Source: Kingdonia uniflora (lineage: Eukaryota; Streptophyta; Magnoliopsida; Ranunculales; Circaeasteraceae). Taken from it: a DNA stretch of 64,000 nt. The position numbers were made by a program, and so were the translations under genes. Under the pieces are notes generated by a model. That model was not told where the DNA came from. It did not search any database and was given only the letters and a program-made list of their open reading frames with translations. This document shows, piece by piece, positions 1-10,911 of this stretch; the first letter of the stretch is position 1, and each line of letters opens with the position of its first letter. The stretch is taken from NCBI GenBank assembly GCA_014058105.1, contig JACGCM010000560.1, positions 5,828,001-5,892,000 of the forward strand, in the 5' to 3' direction.

Positions 1-58
1 GAGGGATAAAGCCTGTTTGATTGCAAAGTACTGAATAACCTTTTTTTGTATGTGCTAG

Positions 59-884
59 ATGCGTGTCAAAAATTTAAAACCCAGTAGTAAAGTTGTGGTA
101 TCCTCCAGTAGTGAGGAATCATCGTCGTCTGGCAGGACTATGGATGATTCGAAGGTGAGAGGTACTTTAGCTATTGATATTTCGGCTACAATTCATTCTG
201 GGGTGAATGAAGGATTACTAGTGGAGATTGAGGTTGGGGAATACGTTAAGTATCCTACTGATGTAGATGTAGGGAAGCAATTTGCCAAGTATAAGAAAGA
301 AGTAGATGGAAAATGGGGGCGTTATCTGATGAATGAAGGGTTATGGTTTAGGACTCTTGTGAGATCAGATGGTAAGATAGAACACTATCAAGTGCCTTCT
401 TTGAAACAATGGAAGATAGATATGGATATAGGAGATGATGTAGAAATTTCCTATTACAATGGTACTGGTTCGGAGGTCGTAGAGGAAGGGTTCCTCTGCT
501 TCCTGAACCAGGTCGTATACGGGTTAAGCATTCCCCCGACTTTTTTCCAGAAGGGGGTAACGAATGCTCTAAAGAGTTGTCCTGCCAATTTAAATGGCAA
601 TGTGTTTGAGATGATGAGGGTCTGTGAAGCCCTTAACAAAAAATGGAGAGACGGTGATATTGTAAGGTAGTTCGTTGCAGACGATGTCTTGAAGTATTAT
701 AAGTTAAAATATGTTAAAGATCGAAAGTGTAGATACTTGTATAGGTATTCGGCTAGGCCGAAATTTTTTGACTTTGAATCTGCTGGGAGACCCTGGTGCG
801 ACCATCTTGTAATGGTGAGGGGTAATTGTATGCAAGTGCCTGGGGAACCGACGCTCAAGCTGTTATATAAGAATTTTAACAAGA
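59..884 (+). pseudogene. Antisense gene 1, globular N-terminal exon
   Basis: The frame is open from an acceptor at 57-58 to a GTAAGT donor at 885 except for one TAG at 668-670; the same frame continues on both sides. The start has Ser- and Glu-rich stretches (residues about 12-25), then a compact region with the motif EEGFLCFLNQ (about residue 141), CPANLNGN, and RPKFFDFESAGR after the stop. Element 2 has matching blocks EEGFLCYLSQ, CPAQLNGN and RPKFFDLNSTGK on its minus strand (58100-58620), with the GTAAGT donor at the same phase. That conservation between diverged DNA copies argues that this was a translated exon. Function unknown. Confidence 0.7.
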
Positions 885-987
885 GTAAGTATCTTCATTC
901 TACCTGTATTTCATCTTTTAACTTGTTGCGAGCTGCTAACATAATTTGTTGTTGAATTGGCAAACGGCTTCTGTGCATACACCACAG

Positions 988-1185
988 GTGGAGGTCGAGG
1001 TGGTAGATGCTGCTACAGATATGGTGCCTCCTACGAAGAAGCAGAGGCAAGAGGGCAAAACTAAGAAATCGTCCTCGAAAAGCCTCGATCTCGGTACGGT
1101 GGGGTAGACACCGCATACATCGCGCGACCTGGCTGAACATGATCCACCGCGTTTGAATACTGAGATTAAGTCCAGCATTACACAG
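988..1185 (+). pseudogene. Antisense gene 1, basic linker exon
   Basis: This block starts after CACCACAG and ends at CAG before GTATGTATATTG, a good plant donor. It encodes an acidic-then-basic linker rich in Lys, Gln and Ser, ending NTEIKSSITQ. One in-frame TAG occurs at 1096-1098. If the preceding intron is 885-987 the joining phase does not match, so a small indel or another acceptor must be assumed. Confidence 0.5.
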
Positions 1186-1268
1186 GTATGTATATTGTTG
1201 TTGTATGATTATCTGTGTTTGAGAAGTGATCTGATTGATAACTCTGCTATGTTGTTCTTGTGGTACAG

Positions 1269-1763
1269 TTGTCTACTGCGTGGGACTCGGCCTTTGAGGT
1301 GTTGCGAGCAGGTATTGAGGATCGTGCTGACCTGGTTCAACAACATGATGCAGAGAAAGCTGCATTGAGGGAGCAGTTTGATAAAGAGCGAACTGCATTA
1401 TCTGAGGAGTTGAAGGACCAGATGGAAAAGGAAAAAGTTATGTTGAAGGAGCAGTTCGAGGCAGAGACTGTTGTGTTGAAGGAGCAGTTCATGGTAGAAA
1501 CTGCTGTCTTGAATAAGAAGATCGAAGATGCTGCGAAGAAGACTATCGACACTATGGTGGCTGGTTGAAATAGTCTTGTTAAAGCCATCTACCACTGGGG
1601 GTTGACTCAAGATGATGTCGCTCTTACTATCGCTGGGAAGTATAGTGAGATAGTTTTTCTGGACGAAGAAGCCTCTTCAGCAGTTGATCGACCTTCTGAG
1701 CAGATATTGGCTTCTTTAGTAGCCGATGACATGATCAAGGAGGTAGCAGGAGCTAATCCTTGA
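1269..1763 (+). pseudogene. Antisense gene 1, heptad-repeat coiled-coil exon
   Basis: The exon follows an 83-bp intron (1186-1268) with GTATGT and TGGTACAG ends and joins in phase 0. It opens with LSTAWDSAFEVLRAGIEDRA and then carries short near-repeats of the type LKEQFEAET / LREQFDKER (about 1370-1510), a clear heptad-like coiled coil. An internal TGA at 1566-1568 splits it. The downstream half (HWGLTQDDVALTIAGKY) is globular-looking and ends at TGA near 1761. The corresponding region of element 2 is about 57300-57620. Confidence 0.55.
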
Positions 1764-1905
1764 TTATGTAGCTACAACATAGTTTTTAAAGTATTTGGTC
1801 AAACTTGTCCCTTGTAGTGGTGATAGATCTTTTTTGCTGAGAATTGAATTTTTTTGTTGCTGTTGGTATATGTTGTTTGATGTTAAATGTATAATTTGCA
1901 TGTAG

Positions 1906-2314
1906 GAGGTAGTTCGTTTGAGGGGGAAAATGATCGAGATGGACAAGGCCTTGAGTCGAGCAAGGGATTCTATCAATCGTACTCAACAGGTGCACAATAA
2001 AGTTGAATATGAGAGACGTCTACATAAGTCCAATTTTGATAACACCTTTAAGGAGTTATTCGAGCTTCAATGTAGGTATGGTAAGATAAAAATTAAGAGG
2101 GATGATGTTTTACGGAAAGAGAGCGATAGGTTTTTCTTATTTCGAAAATCCCTTAAGGATAAGCAGTTCGTAGATGAAAGTGATAAGTTAGAGTGTCAAA
2201 GGTCGTTATTGTCTTTGACACTTTACTTTGAGGCCGAAGTTGATAATGAGCAGGCTTGAAGGAGGCCTACTTAGAACTATTAACTGAGAGAGGTATAGTG
2301 CCAGATCAGCTCGG
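1906..2314 (+). pseudogene. Antisense gene 1, exon with the conserved KIKIKRDDV / KEAYLELL motifs
   Basis: An acceptor (GCATGTAG, to 1905) precedes a reading frame that runs to a TGA at 2257-2259. One base out of frame it continues as LKEAYLELLTERGIVPDQLG up to a GTAAAA donor near 2315, so a single-base frameshift lies near 2255. Element 2 has KYKIKKDEVVKKDKSRYLKF at 56830-56900 and ERRLKEVYLKMLDDRCIYPD at about 56690-56740 in the same order. This is one of the best-conserved parts of the antisense protein. Its function is unknown. Confidence 0.6.
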
Positions 2315-2499
2315 GTAAAATTCTTAGCGCAAGAAGTGCGTAATCATCATAGCATAGAGGCAAAAAGATACTCAGCTCGGGCTGGTGTATTAATCATATG
2401 GGGTGGTGTAGGTGTAATGCCTGATAAGCTTAACTTTTGTAGGGGTGAAGAATGACGAGGATCCTTTTCTTCAATATAAAGAAGGAAGATAGAAGGGTC

Positions 2500-3055
2500 C
2501 AGGCATAATTGGAGAATGATCTGAGGCATGCTCGTGACGAACTGGAGCTATGCAAGGATCATAATGCATGTTTGGAGATGGAAAAGGTGGAGTGTAATAA
2601 GTTGTTACAGAGTTCGAAGAAGAGAGTGACATTGTTAGAAGTGCATTTACTAGATACGCAGAAACATCTGCAAGTGCCCCATTCGTGCTTGAATGAGTAT
2701 CTTATTCCGAAGTGGAGAAAACGTGCTAGTAAAATAGATCACGAACGTCAGATAGCCAATGCGATCGCATTTTATGGGGGTGAGCTCGAGAGAGTGGAAA
2801 ATGAATTTAGATGTTATATCTTGAGCTGTGGTAAAGATGTTGAGGTAGAGAATGATAAGGTTGAAAATATGTAGTTTGCAAAAGGTAATGAGGGTGGAGG
2901 AGCTTCAACCTCCAAACCGCGAGCTGAAGAGTATGAGGAGGAGGAGTTCGAAGAATTTGTTACCTCACACATGGCATAAGACCCATCCTCAAGAGGTCGT
3001 AATCTTCAATGAACCTTTGCAAGTAAATGCGAGTAGTAGTAGGGTTCAATCATAA
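2500..3055 (+). pseudogene. Antisense gene 1, coiled coil with acidic tail
   Basis: The frame from about 2509 encodes a charged helix (RHARDELELCKDHNACLEME) for about 120 residues. A TAG at 2872-2874 interrupts it, after which the same frame gives a Gly-rich then very acidic stretch (AEEYEEEEFEEFV, about 2925-2965). Another frame is open to 3055, so the exact end is uncertain. The following gap, to 3208, ends in TTCTTCTAG, a good acceptor. Confidence 0.45.
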
Positions 3056-3208
3056 GCCAGCTAAACTGTGGCATATGATTGTGCTCTGCATAATGTAGTT
3101 GATTTGTGTATCATAGCTTGATGTTGTAATAAATGTTGTTGAATGATATGTCTTGCTTGCATGAATATTTGTTGATAGATGTATGCCATTTGTAATTTTT
3201 TCTTCTAG

Positions 3209-3550
3209 GTTGATGTCGATGAGCAGGACGAACTCTCTGCTTCAAATAAAGACCAAAACACAGAATTGCAGCACTGTTCGTTAGAGGTTGAAAATATGAC
3301 CTTGTTAAACTCGAAGCTGGAGGCTGATATATTAGAGCTGCAGAGTCGGCTGAATGCTGTGACTGTAGAGTTGTCAAGCAAGTATGCAGAGATATTGACT
3401 ACCCATAATGAAGCCAAGTTGTGGAAAAAGTCTTTAAAGATGAAAAAATTGGAAACCATGACTGCGAACCAACAAGTCTTAGATCTGTCGAGTACGATGA
3501 AAAACAGAAAAATGATCTGTTGTATATTATCAATCGGCAGTGACAGATAA
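3209..3550 (+). pseudogene. Antisense gene 1, coiled-coil exon
   Basis: The exon starts right after TTTTTTCTTCTAG with VDVDEQDELSASNKDQNTEL and continues in one frame as a Leu/Lys/Glu helix (LLNSKLEADILELQSRLNAV). It ends in a short frame that is probably shifted near 3480-3550. Element 2 has an equivalent Leu/Lys helix at 56233-56466. No catalytic or binding motif is visible. Confidence 0.5.
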
Positions 3551-3609
3551 TTCTAATATGTTAAAGAAATAGGATGTTGAACTTCGTAATATGCGAGAAC
3601 GTCTGAATA

Positions 3610-4333
3610 GATGAGCTAGGATTTGCGTGAAGCTCGAGATTGTCAGAGAAAAAATGACCATGCCAAAACTCACGAGGAAGCATGTTCCAAAAGAAATTGT
3701 GAGCCGAATGAAACCATCAACAAGTGTAACTCATGGATCACCGATCTTGACCGGGAAAAACAAGCCTTGATACTAGAGTGTATGCAAGGTAATAAAGTTT
3801 ACAAGGAGCTCCATGTGAAGTATAAGGAGTCCCAAAGGTTGGTGGATGCTGCAGACGACGAAAGCAAGTATTCTCAGAAGGTGTGCAATAAGTTAAAACG
3901 TCTGAAGGAGGAGATGGGGCGTAGTGTGCACATAATGAAGCAATATAGGGATTCGTTGCTGCAGGAGGAAAAGATTTTGGCAGATCGATGCAAGGATCTT
4001 GACGATGAACTAATCAAAGTGAAGACCGAGCTTGGTGAAGCTATGTTGTTAACTACAGATAATGTTACATTGCGCACTATGGCTATGTTGCATGCTGTTG
4101 TAGAGAAATTACGGCAAGAGCGTGATTCAATTTTGGCTGCTTCGCCTGAACACGGCATGGAGTACGATATGCAGCTAGCGCGGTTATCCTCTATAGATAA
4201 TCTGATGTCGAGAGTTACAGAGCTGTTGAATGCGTCTCCTATTGAAGTTGATACTGCCATACCTTTCCCTGCCTTACTTTCGTCTGGGCCTGGGGAAAGT
4301 TCAAATGTTGTACGCCCGAAGCGAGAAGAATAG
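3610..4333 (+). pseudogene. Antisense gene 1, C-terminal coiled coil and end of the protein
   Basis: This is the longest uninterrupted exon, about 236 codons to the stop at 4331-4333. It starts with REARDCQRKNDHAKTHEEAC, continues as coiled coil (LKRLKEEMGRSVHIMKQYRD) and ends in a less charged tail (PFPALLSSGPGESSNVVRPK). The stop is 100 bp before the tandem array starts, on the side away from integrase, so the gene converges with gag-pol. An overlapping minus-strand frame (3874-4260) is a shadow. Confidence 0.6.
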
Positions 4334-4433
4334 TTAACTGTAATTAGACAGAGTATAAATATGTCTTTTCTGTAGAAAAAATATCAAACATTTAGTAAAC
4401 AAATGTTTTTGTTTTTGTTCTCTCAACGGATTG

Positions 4434-5265
4434 TCGAATTGGGTAAACTAATAAACGACCATGTAGAGAGATAAGACTGGAGGGATGTTGTATTCTCTTT
4501 TATATAGCTTGAATTGAACAAGTCAATAAGTAACCGTAAAGAGATGCATTGAATTTTAAATAGCTGTATAGCGTCTCGACTAGGTCGAATTGATTGACTC
4601 AATAAGCGACCCTCGGGAGAGCGTGTATACTGGAAGAGCTATGTTGCAATTCTCAGTTACAGGTCGAATTGATCGCATCAATAAGAGACTGTAATGAGAT
4701 GTATGAAATATGGCATAGCCGTATAGTGCATCTCTGCCAGATCGAATTGATTGACTCAATAAGCGACCCTCGGAGAGCGTGTATATTTTAATGGCTATAT
4801 AGTAGGCCTCAGTTACTGGCCAAATTGAGCGTATCAATAAGCGACTGTAATGAGGTGTATTAAATATGGCATAGCTGTATAGTGCATCTCTGCCAGATCG
4901 AATTGATTAACTCAATAAGCAACCCTCAGGGAGCGTGTACATTTGAATGGCTATGTAGTAGGTCTCAGTTACTTGTCGAATTGAGCGTATCAATAAGCGA
5001 TTGTAATGAGATGTATTGAATATGGCATAGCTGTATAGTACATCTCTGCCAGATCGAATTGATTGACTTAATAAATGACCCTCGGAGAGCGTGTATATTT
5101 GAATGGCTATGTAGTAGGTCTCAGTTACTGGTCGAATTGAGCGTAAGCGACTGTAATGAGATGTATTGAATATGGCATAATTGTATAGTGTATCTCTGCC
5201 AGATCGAAATGATTGACTCAATAAGCGACCCTCGGAGAGCGTGTATATTTGAATAACTATGTTGT
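4434..5265. repeat. Tandem array, about 156-bp unit, roughly five copies, in element 1
   Basis: The landmark TGATTGACTCAATAAGCGAC (with changes) recurs at about 4591, 4748, 4904, 5060 and 5210, giving spacings of 157, 156, 156 and 150 bases. A more diverged copy precedes these from about 4434. Each unit has two related halves of about 78 bp. One half carries GATTGACTCAATAAGCGACC and the other GAGCGTATCAATAAGCGACT, so the array grew from a shorter ancestor. It separates the end of integrase from the end of the antisense gene. Tandem repeats in this position are a known habit of Tat elements. The minus-strand frames across it are by-products of the repeats. Confidence 0.9.
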
Positions 5266-5375
5266 AGTAATTTTTTGGTATAGGCGGAGATAGGTAGAAA
5301 TGCTTGAACTGAGTAGACTTGCAAGATGATGATGAAAAAGTACTTTATTGCATAATATCAGATATTACAGCATGT

Positions 5376-6530
5376 TTATCTTTGATACAACTTCAATCGA
5401 TGGGTATTCCATGGATTTGCTACCGGTACACCTTCATATGTACTGAGATCGTAGGATCCTAAACCACTTATGCCAGTTACGATAAATGGACCTTCCCAAT
5501 TGTCTGCTAGCTTTGCAGTATTAGGTATTTTGCGGTGTTGTGGGAATTATCTGAGAACGGGGTCTTTGACTTTGAATTCTCGGTGTCGAACACGCTTGTT
5601 ATAGGATCAGGACAACGCAAGCTGATATCTTCCAAGATTAACAAGGGCTCTGTCACGTGTTTCTTCGATCAAATTTAAATTGCATGTGATCTAAAATTCG
5701 TTTTCCTCATCTGTCATCTCGTGATCGCGTATTGGATGATGATTTTGAGTGGGAATGATGGCTTCAGTCCCGTATGCCAGTATGAATGGAGTATAGCTTG
5801 TTGCTGTTCTGGGAGTTGTTCGGTAGGCCCAAAGTACATGTGGTAACTCGTTCACCCAGTTCCCCTTTTTGTCGTCTAAACACTTCTTGATGCCATCCAC
5901 AATAGTTCGATTAGTAATCTCTGCCTGTCCGTTTCCCTGTGGATAATAAGGATTGGATGGGGAATTAATGATGTTGTGTTCATTGAGGAATGCGACGATT
6001 TTAGAGCCAACGAACTGAGGTCCATTATCAATTCTGATGAGGTGTAGTCTGCCGAATCGGATAATAATACTCTCCCAGATAAATTTGATGACTTCGTCTT
6101 CTCGGGTTCGGCACAGCGGGACTGCTATCCATTTAGTGAAGCAATCAGTAGTGACCAACAAATGTTTTCATTTTTCTGGTGCTGTTGGAAACTCTCCTAC
6201 GAGATCGTGAGCCCATCGTCTGAATGGCCAAGTGACTTGGCTCGAGTGTAGTTCGAGTGCTGGAGCTCGTATTTTAGATCAATGCCGCTGACAAGCGTCA
6301 CACTTACGAGCATATTTGATTGCCTGTGCTTTCATCTTAGGCCAAAAAATTCCTTGAGTTAAAGCTCTGTTTGCAAGAGATCGTCCTGCTGCATGGGATC
6401 CGCACGTGCCTTTGTGTAGATCAAGCAAGAATTGTTGTGCTTCTTTGTCAGATAGACAAAGGAGGTATGGACCAGTGACCGAAATTTTGTATAGGAGATT
6501 GTCCTGAACGGTGTATCTTTGAGCATTGTC
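5376..6530 (-). pseudogene. Integrase of Tat element 1
   Basis: The N-terminal zinc-binding region shows LHKGTCGSHAAGRSL and CDACQ (about 6270-6420), the HHCC-type finger. The catalytic core has all three acidic residues in the contexts VTTDCFTKW, RIDNGPQF and GNGQAEITN, 6161 down to about 5890. The core is open from 6161 to 5691. The C-terminal part (KLADNWEGPFIV, then NTHRLKLYQR) follows in other frames and stops near 5376. Integrase inserts the DNA copy into the genome. Frame breaks make this copy non-functional, although the active-site residues survive. Confidence 0.85.
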
Positions 6531-6536
6531 AATTAA

Positions 6537-7680
6537 TCACCGTCGCTCTGTAGGATTCTTAGGAAGTGGACCGTCAAATTTATTTTGAGGTCCGATGTAT
6601 GTAATGAAAGGCTGTCTCCAATCATCTTCGACCTCTTCGCTGCCCTCAGTATTAATGGAATTGGACACGATGGTGTTAATACTAGGGTTAGAAATGATAT
6701 TGAGCTTTAAGTAACGAGCTTCTAATCCAAGGACACCAGCAAGGTAAGCGAGTGCATCTGAATATCCATTTCCCCCCCCTTGGGAAATGCTCCAAAGAAA
6801 TTTTCTGAATTTGCTCATTCATTCGACCACTGCCGTAGCATAGTCAACCATTTTCCTATTGGTTTGATATACGCTTGTGCAATGGTTGACGATTAGTAAC
6901 GAATATGTGTAGACATAGAGCTCTGCTACACCCAGTGTGAGTGCCATGTCCAAGCCATGAATTAATGCCTCATATTCTGCCTCATTATTGGATGCTTCAA
7001 AATTGAGGCGAATGAATTTTTCAAGCCGATCATTGGAAGGAGTAATAAGGACAATCCTAATTCCTAATCCGACTGGTCTGACGGAGCCGTCGGTCAAAAT
7101 TCGCCAACCTTCCTTGGTTACCCAATCTGATTTATCTTCTGACTGGTCCGTGAGCGATTCATCTTTTTGACCAATAAAATCTTCTTCCCAATCAGGATCC
7201 TCTACTGGAAAGTCTGCTAGAAAATCTGTTACAGCTTGACCTTTTTCGGAATAACGTGGTTCGAAATGTATATTGTGCTCCCCGAGGGTTACTGACCATT
7301 GTTGGATACGTCGAGATTTTTTGCGCTTGGATAGTTCGTCAAAATATGAATAGTATGAGCTTGGAAGTACTATTTTAATTTATGGGATGTATAGACGAGA
7401 GCGAGAAGAAGCTTCTTGATTTTGGTGTATCTCGTTTCAGCAGGAGTCAGAGTTTTGCTGATGAAATAGATTGACTTCTCAGTTCTTTATTCGAGTCAGA
7501 GAAGAACGGAGCTGAGAGATGTATCCGTGATAGCTAGGTATACTGTGAGTTCTTCCCCATCTGCTGGTGTGCTCATAACTTATGGTTTCCCAAATAACGT
7601 TTGAGTTTGAGAAAAGCTGTTTCGCATTGGTCTGTCCATTCGATCTCAGGGTCTTTCTTTAATTTTCCTCGTGATGTACC
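6537..7680 (-). pseudogene. RNase H region (two RNase H-like domains) of Tat element 1
   Basis: After RT the minus strand encodes a decayed classical RNase H (YFISKTLTPAETRYTKIKKL, then YFQAHTIHIL; about 7270-7480). A second RNase H-like domain follows (7097-6819) with SNNEAEYEALIHGLDMALTL and a DSL-type motif changed to YTYSLLIVN. A further frame (6818-6537) carries SDALAYLAGVLGL, the end of that domain. Two consecutive RNase H domains, the second of archaeal type, are a recognised Tat property. Several stops separate the pieces. Confidence 0.75.
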
Positions 7681-8560
7681 TCATTTTAACATATCGAATA
7701 AAGGTCGACATTTGTCTGAAGACTTGGATACAAATCTGTTTAGTGCTGTAATCTTCCCGGCTAGCTTCTGGACGTCCTTCTTTGTCTTTAGTGAAGGCAT
7801 AACTAAGATAACTCGTATGTTTGACGGATCAGCTTCAATCCCTCTTTTGCTTATTAGATGGCCCAATTTTTTTTTGGGCTGAACGCTGAACTGGCACTTA
7901 TCGGGATTTAAACGCATCTTATAAGATCGGAAAATCTCGAAAGTTGCTCGCAAATCTGTAAAATGGTCATCTCTCTTGAGACTTTTGCAGAACATATCGT
8001 CAATGTATACCTCCATTGTTTTATCGAGATGGTCTTTGAACATCTGTGTCATCAATCTTTGATAGGTGGCACCGGCGTTTTTCAGGCCGAAAGGCATGAC
8101 TTTATAGCAATATAGACCTTGTTTAGTGATGAACGCAGTCTTGTCTTGATCTTCAGGAAGAAGTGGTATCTGATTATATCCTGATGCAGCGTCCATCATT
8201 GAGAGGAGTTCATGCCCTGCCGTAGAATCGAGCAGATGATTGATGATCGGAAGTGGAAAGCTATCTTTCGGGGTGTGTCAGTTGAGATCCGTGAAATTAA
8301 CACAGACTTTGATTTTGCCATTCTTCTTTGGGACTGCGAGGATATTCGAGATCCAGTCCGGGTAAATTGCTTTGCGAATAAAACTGACCTCGATCAATTT
8401 TTCGATTTCTTTATTCACTTCGTCTTACAGTTTTGGTGCTAGAGTTCGTTGCTTTTGTTTGACCGGTTCTGCTTTATCTTTCAACCCTAGCTTGTGGCAT
8501 ACTATAGCGGGATCGATCCCTGGCATTTCCTGAAATGACCATGCAAGGATGTCACTGTTA
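7681..8560 (-). pseudogene. Reverse transcriptase of Tat element 1
   Basis: The frame from 8199 to 7681 contains MMDAASGYNQIPL, MPFGLKNAGATYQRL and the catalytic motif YIDD (7998-8009), followed by the thumb segment KKDVQKLAGKI. The N-terminal fingers (AVPKKNGKIKVCVNFTDLN, PKDSFPLPIIN) lie upstream to about 8560, separated by a TGA near 8285. Catalytic residues are intact, unlike in element 2. The polymerase copies the element RNA into DNA. Confidence 0.88.
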
Positions 8561-8705
8561 TCTGTGAGGAATTATATGAGATTTGAGCGTTTTTCCGTGC
8601 ACAAGAGAGTTCCAATGTGAGTTCCTCTTTGCGTGCCACTGATCTTGACGTACTCTGTTGGTTTAACGTTTGGCAATTGAGGTTCTGCTAGAATTGACTG
8701 CTGGG

Positions 8706-9230
8706 CTATGCAGGAGTTGTTGTGGCTGGGTTAGCTTCAATGGAAATAGTGTTATCGCAAGCTCGAGCCAATTTCTGGCTTCCTTTGATTTCGTAGATCC
8801 CTCCTTTCCAGGCGAATCGTAACGCCTGATGATATGTGGAGGGAATAGCTTTCATGTTATGCAACCATAGTCGCCCCATGATGCCCAAGTAACGGGATTT
8901 GGCCTTGATCATGTAGAAGACTACGTCAAGTGTGACTGGTCCGGCTGTGATAGGAAGTGTAATTTTCCCCACACGTTCTTCCATAAAGCCGTTGAATCCG
9001 GAGAAATTGATGTCACTTGGTTTGACCTTGTCTGCTAAACCCATTTGGTCGATTGTGCTATGGAAAATTAGTTCGATGCTGTTGCCGGTATCTACCAACA
9101 TCGTATGTAGAACTATGTTATTCATTTTTAACATGATCACAAGTGCATCATGGTGCGAAAAGTTGACGTGACGAACGTCAAAGTCTTCAAAAAAAATCCC
9201 AGCTCGTCGATTACTGGATTCTGGCAACAA
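8706..9230 (-). pseudogene. Aspartic protease of Tat element 1
   Basis: A 174-codon open frame carries the retroviral-type protease active site LVDTGNSIELIF, preceded by FFEDFDVRHVNFSHHDALVI, a typical Tat lead-in. The hydrophobic stretch ending FYMIKAKSRYLGIMGRLWLH matches the later half of the fold. The catalytic Asp is present. Protease cuts the gag-pol polyprotein. It lies between the degenerate end of gag and RT. Confidence 0.85.
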
Positions 9231-9269
9231 GCGAGCTTATTTATCTATCATTGTCAGATCATGGCATTG

Positions 9270-10834
9270 TCAGACGCGCCTACGCTTGGATCTGTTTGAG
9301 TTGCTGATTATCTGAGTCTCGATGAAGTATATGTGTTTTTCTTTATTTGTTTCGTCATCTTGGACGATCTTGGCGCCAGTCTTGTAGCTGCCATCCTTAT
9401 AACTTTCGATGTCAGCGATATACTCAAGCATTCGAACCTGTCCAAATATACTCTGGAGAAGAAATATCAGTGCAAAACACCGCTCCATGTCGTGATGTTA
9501 AATCTGGTGGTGAATGTAGTATGGCTTTCCTGGTATAGGCGGAAGAGTATTGGCATTTCTGAAGAATTCATCTTTTTGTATCAGCGGGTATAAGTCCGCA
9601 AGAGTAGTTGTTAATTATGGTATGCACGGAATTAGCTTCCTTCGTCCTTGGCGTCCTTGATTGTCATTGGACTTGAATTGCTTCTTATCACCCCCATAGT
9701 CCTTATTGCTGTTATGAGCTCGTTCATCAGGATGGCCTTTGGTTGGTAGGGTGATGCGTTGAGGTCTTGGCTTCTGACTTGTCAGTCGCTCAAGGTCGAT
9801 AAAATTATTGACCTTCTCAACCATATCCTCCAAGGTAAGTGGCTTGTTGAGAACCAGGTGCTCCTTGACTCATCCATCTACGAGCAATGCATTGGTGAAA
9901 ATGGAGATTGTGATCTTCTTGTCGAGGTTGTCAATTTTCCGAGCTAGTCTGAAAAATTTCCTGGTAAACGTCTCCAATTTTTCATCTAGTGCCTGCTTGA
10001 GGCTGAATAAAGAGTAAAGACTTTCTTCCTTGTCTTTATTGTGCGAATAGCTTTGACAAACAGTTCGCGAAGTTGTTCAAAAGTGAAGATAGATCCTTCA
10101 CTGAGTGTGTGAAACCATCGTAGAGGTTCGCATATTAAACTAGCCGGGAAGAGACGGCAGGGGATGTGGTTGGATGTCGAATGCAGCCCCAAAGAATCTT
10201 GAAATTCTTGGACGTGCTCCACAGGATCTCCTCCCTTGTATTTCTGAATCTTCGGAGTATGAAAGTTGGAGGGTACTTCCTTGTCCAGCAATTCTTGCAC
10301 GAGCGGGCTCTTCTATAATTTAGTATAGTTATTTCTTCCAGTGAGTATTTGAGCGTCAAACAGTTCCTGAATGCGTTTATCCACCTGTTCCGGAGTGAGA
10401 TGCTGTCAAGATATGACAGCTCGCTTTGTTGCTCGTCCTCCTGGTGGATTGTGCTCTCTTGTTGCTTCGCCCATGCGATCATAGACCGAAATTTGAAGTT
10501 TTTCTCTGTTTGCAGATCGATTATTGCTCCGGTGGGTAATTGTGGATTGATGTGACCTGGAGGTGGGACTAACTCTTGCTGGAAGTGCTAGATTTCAGCC
10601 TCGATGTCCCAGGCGATCATGGACTGATATCCTTGAGGTTGCGGGCAGAGCGTTTTGCTGTCTCGGATTTACTATTATTTGAACTTGAAATGCTCTGATT
10701 GTGTCATGTATGCCGGCGAGCTGTTTCTCTAGTTTTATTCGTCGTTCGGCTTTTGCTTGCATAGTTGTTCGCAAATCCGTCACTCTTTTAGCAGCGTCAG
10801 GCAAGATATTGTGTGATTTTTCTTGATTTGCCAT
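9270..10834 (-). pseudogene. Gag of Tat element 1
   Basis: The likely start is the ATG at 10834-10832 (MANQEKSHN...), just inside the 5' LTR and followed by a charged helix. The capsid core is at 10300-9986: KYKGGDPVEHVQEFQDSLGL and RLFPASLICEPLRWFHTL. It aligns with element 2 (KYKGTDPIEHVQ, RLFATSLYGEPLYWFHSL). The end of gag (about 9833-9270) is broken; a region resembling the nucleic-acid binding end carries HHDMERCFALIFLLQ. Gag forms the particle that packages element RNA. Confidence 0.78.
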
Positions 10835-10889
10835 CCTTAAAAAATGAATACGAAAAAACTGGATTGGAGAACGCTGAGTGTTATGCCTC

Positions 10890-10911
10890 GATTCCCACAG
10901 AGGGTGCCAAA
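10890..10911 (-). promoter_or_regulatory. Primer-binding region of Tat element 1
   Basis: Immediately inside the 5' LTR the minus strand reads TTTGGCACCCTCTGTGGGAA. Element 2 has the related TTTGGCGCCGTCTGTAGGAA at the same place. This is where a tRNA 3' end would prime minus-strand synthesis; I do not assign the tRNA. Confidence 0.65.

Larger units (their letters stand above)
1..4333 (+). pseudogene. Antisense, intron-containing coiled-coil gene carried by Tat element 1
   Basis: A plus-strand gene lies between integrase and the missing 3' LTR, opposite in direction to gag-pol. Coding blocks are about 59-884, 988-1185, 1269-1763, 1906-2314, 2500-2990, 3209-3550 and 3610-4333, separated by short AT-rich gaps with plausible GT...AG sites. 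Positions 1-58 end in a splice-acceptor-like T-rich run and CTAG, so at least one exon lies to the left. The N-terminal third looks globular and the rest is Lys/Glu/Leu-rich coiled coil. In-frame stops (for example 668-670 and 1096-1098) and a frameshift near 2255 show decay. A homologous, collinear copy lies on the minus strand of element 2 (55424-59449). I recognise no domain with a named function. Tat elements are known to carry extra, sometimes antisense, ORFs here; the role is unknown. Confidence 0.72.

Noticed and set aside
3874..4260. A 128-codon minus-strand ORF opposite the last antisense-gene exon
   Set aside because: Its Ser-rich sequence is the shadow of the Lys/Glu/Leu coiled coil on the plus strand.
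4434..5265. CRISPR-like regular repeat spacing
   Set aside because: Units are contiguous 156-bp tandem repeats without unique spacers, in a plant retrotransposon.
4580..5324. Minus-strand open frames with repeated SIRSGRD-like peptides
   Set aside because: They are the translation of the tandem array; the periodic peptide follows from the DNA repeat and no start or family support exists.
7601..9171. Plus-strand ORFs across RT and protease of element 1
   Set aside because: Minus-strand frames there contain catalytic motifs; the plus-strand frames have none.
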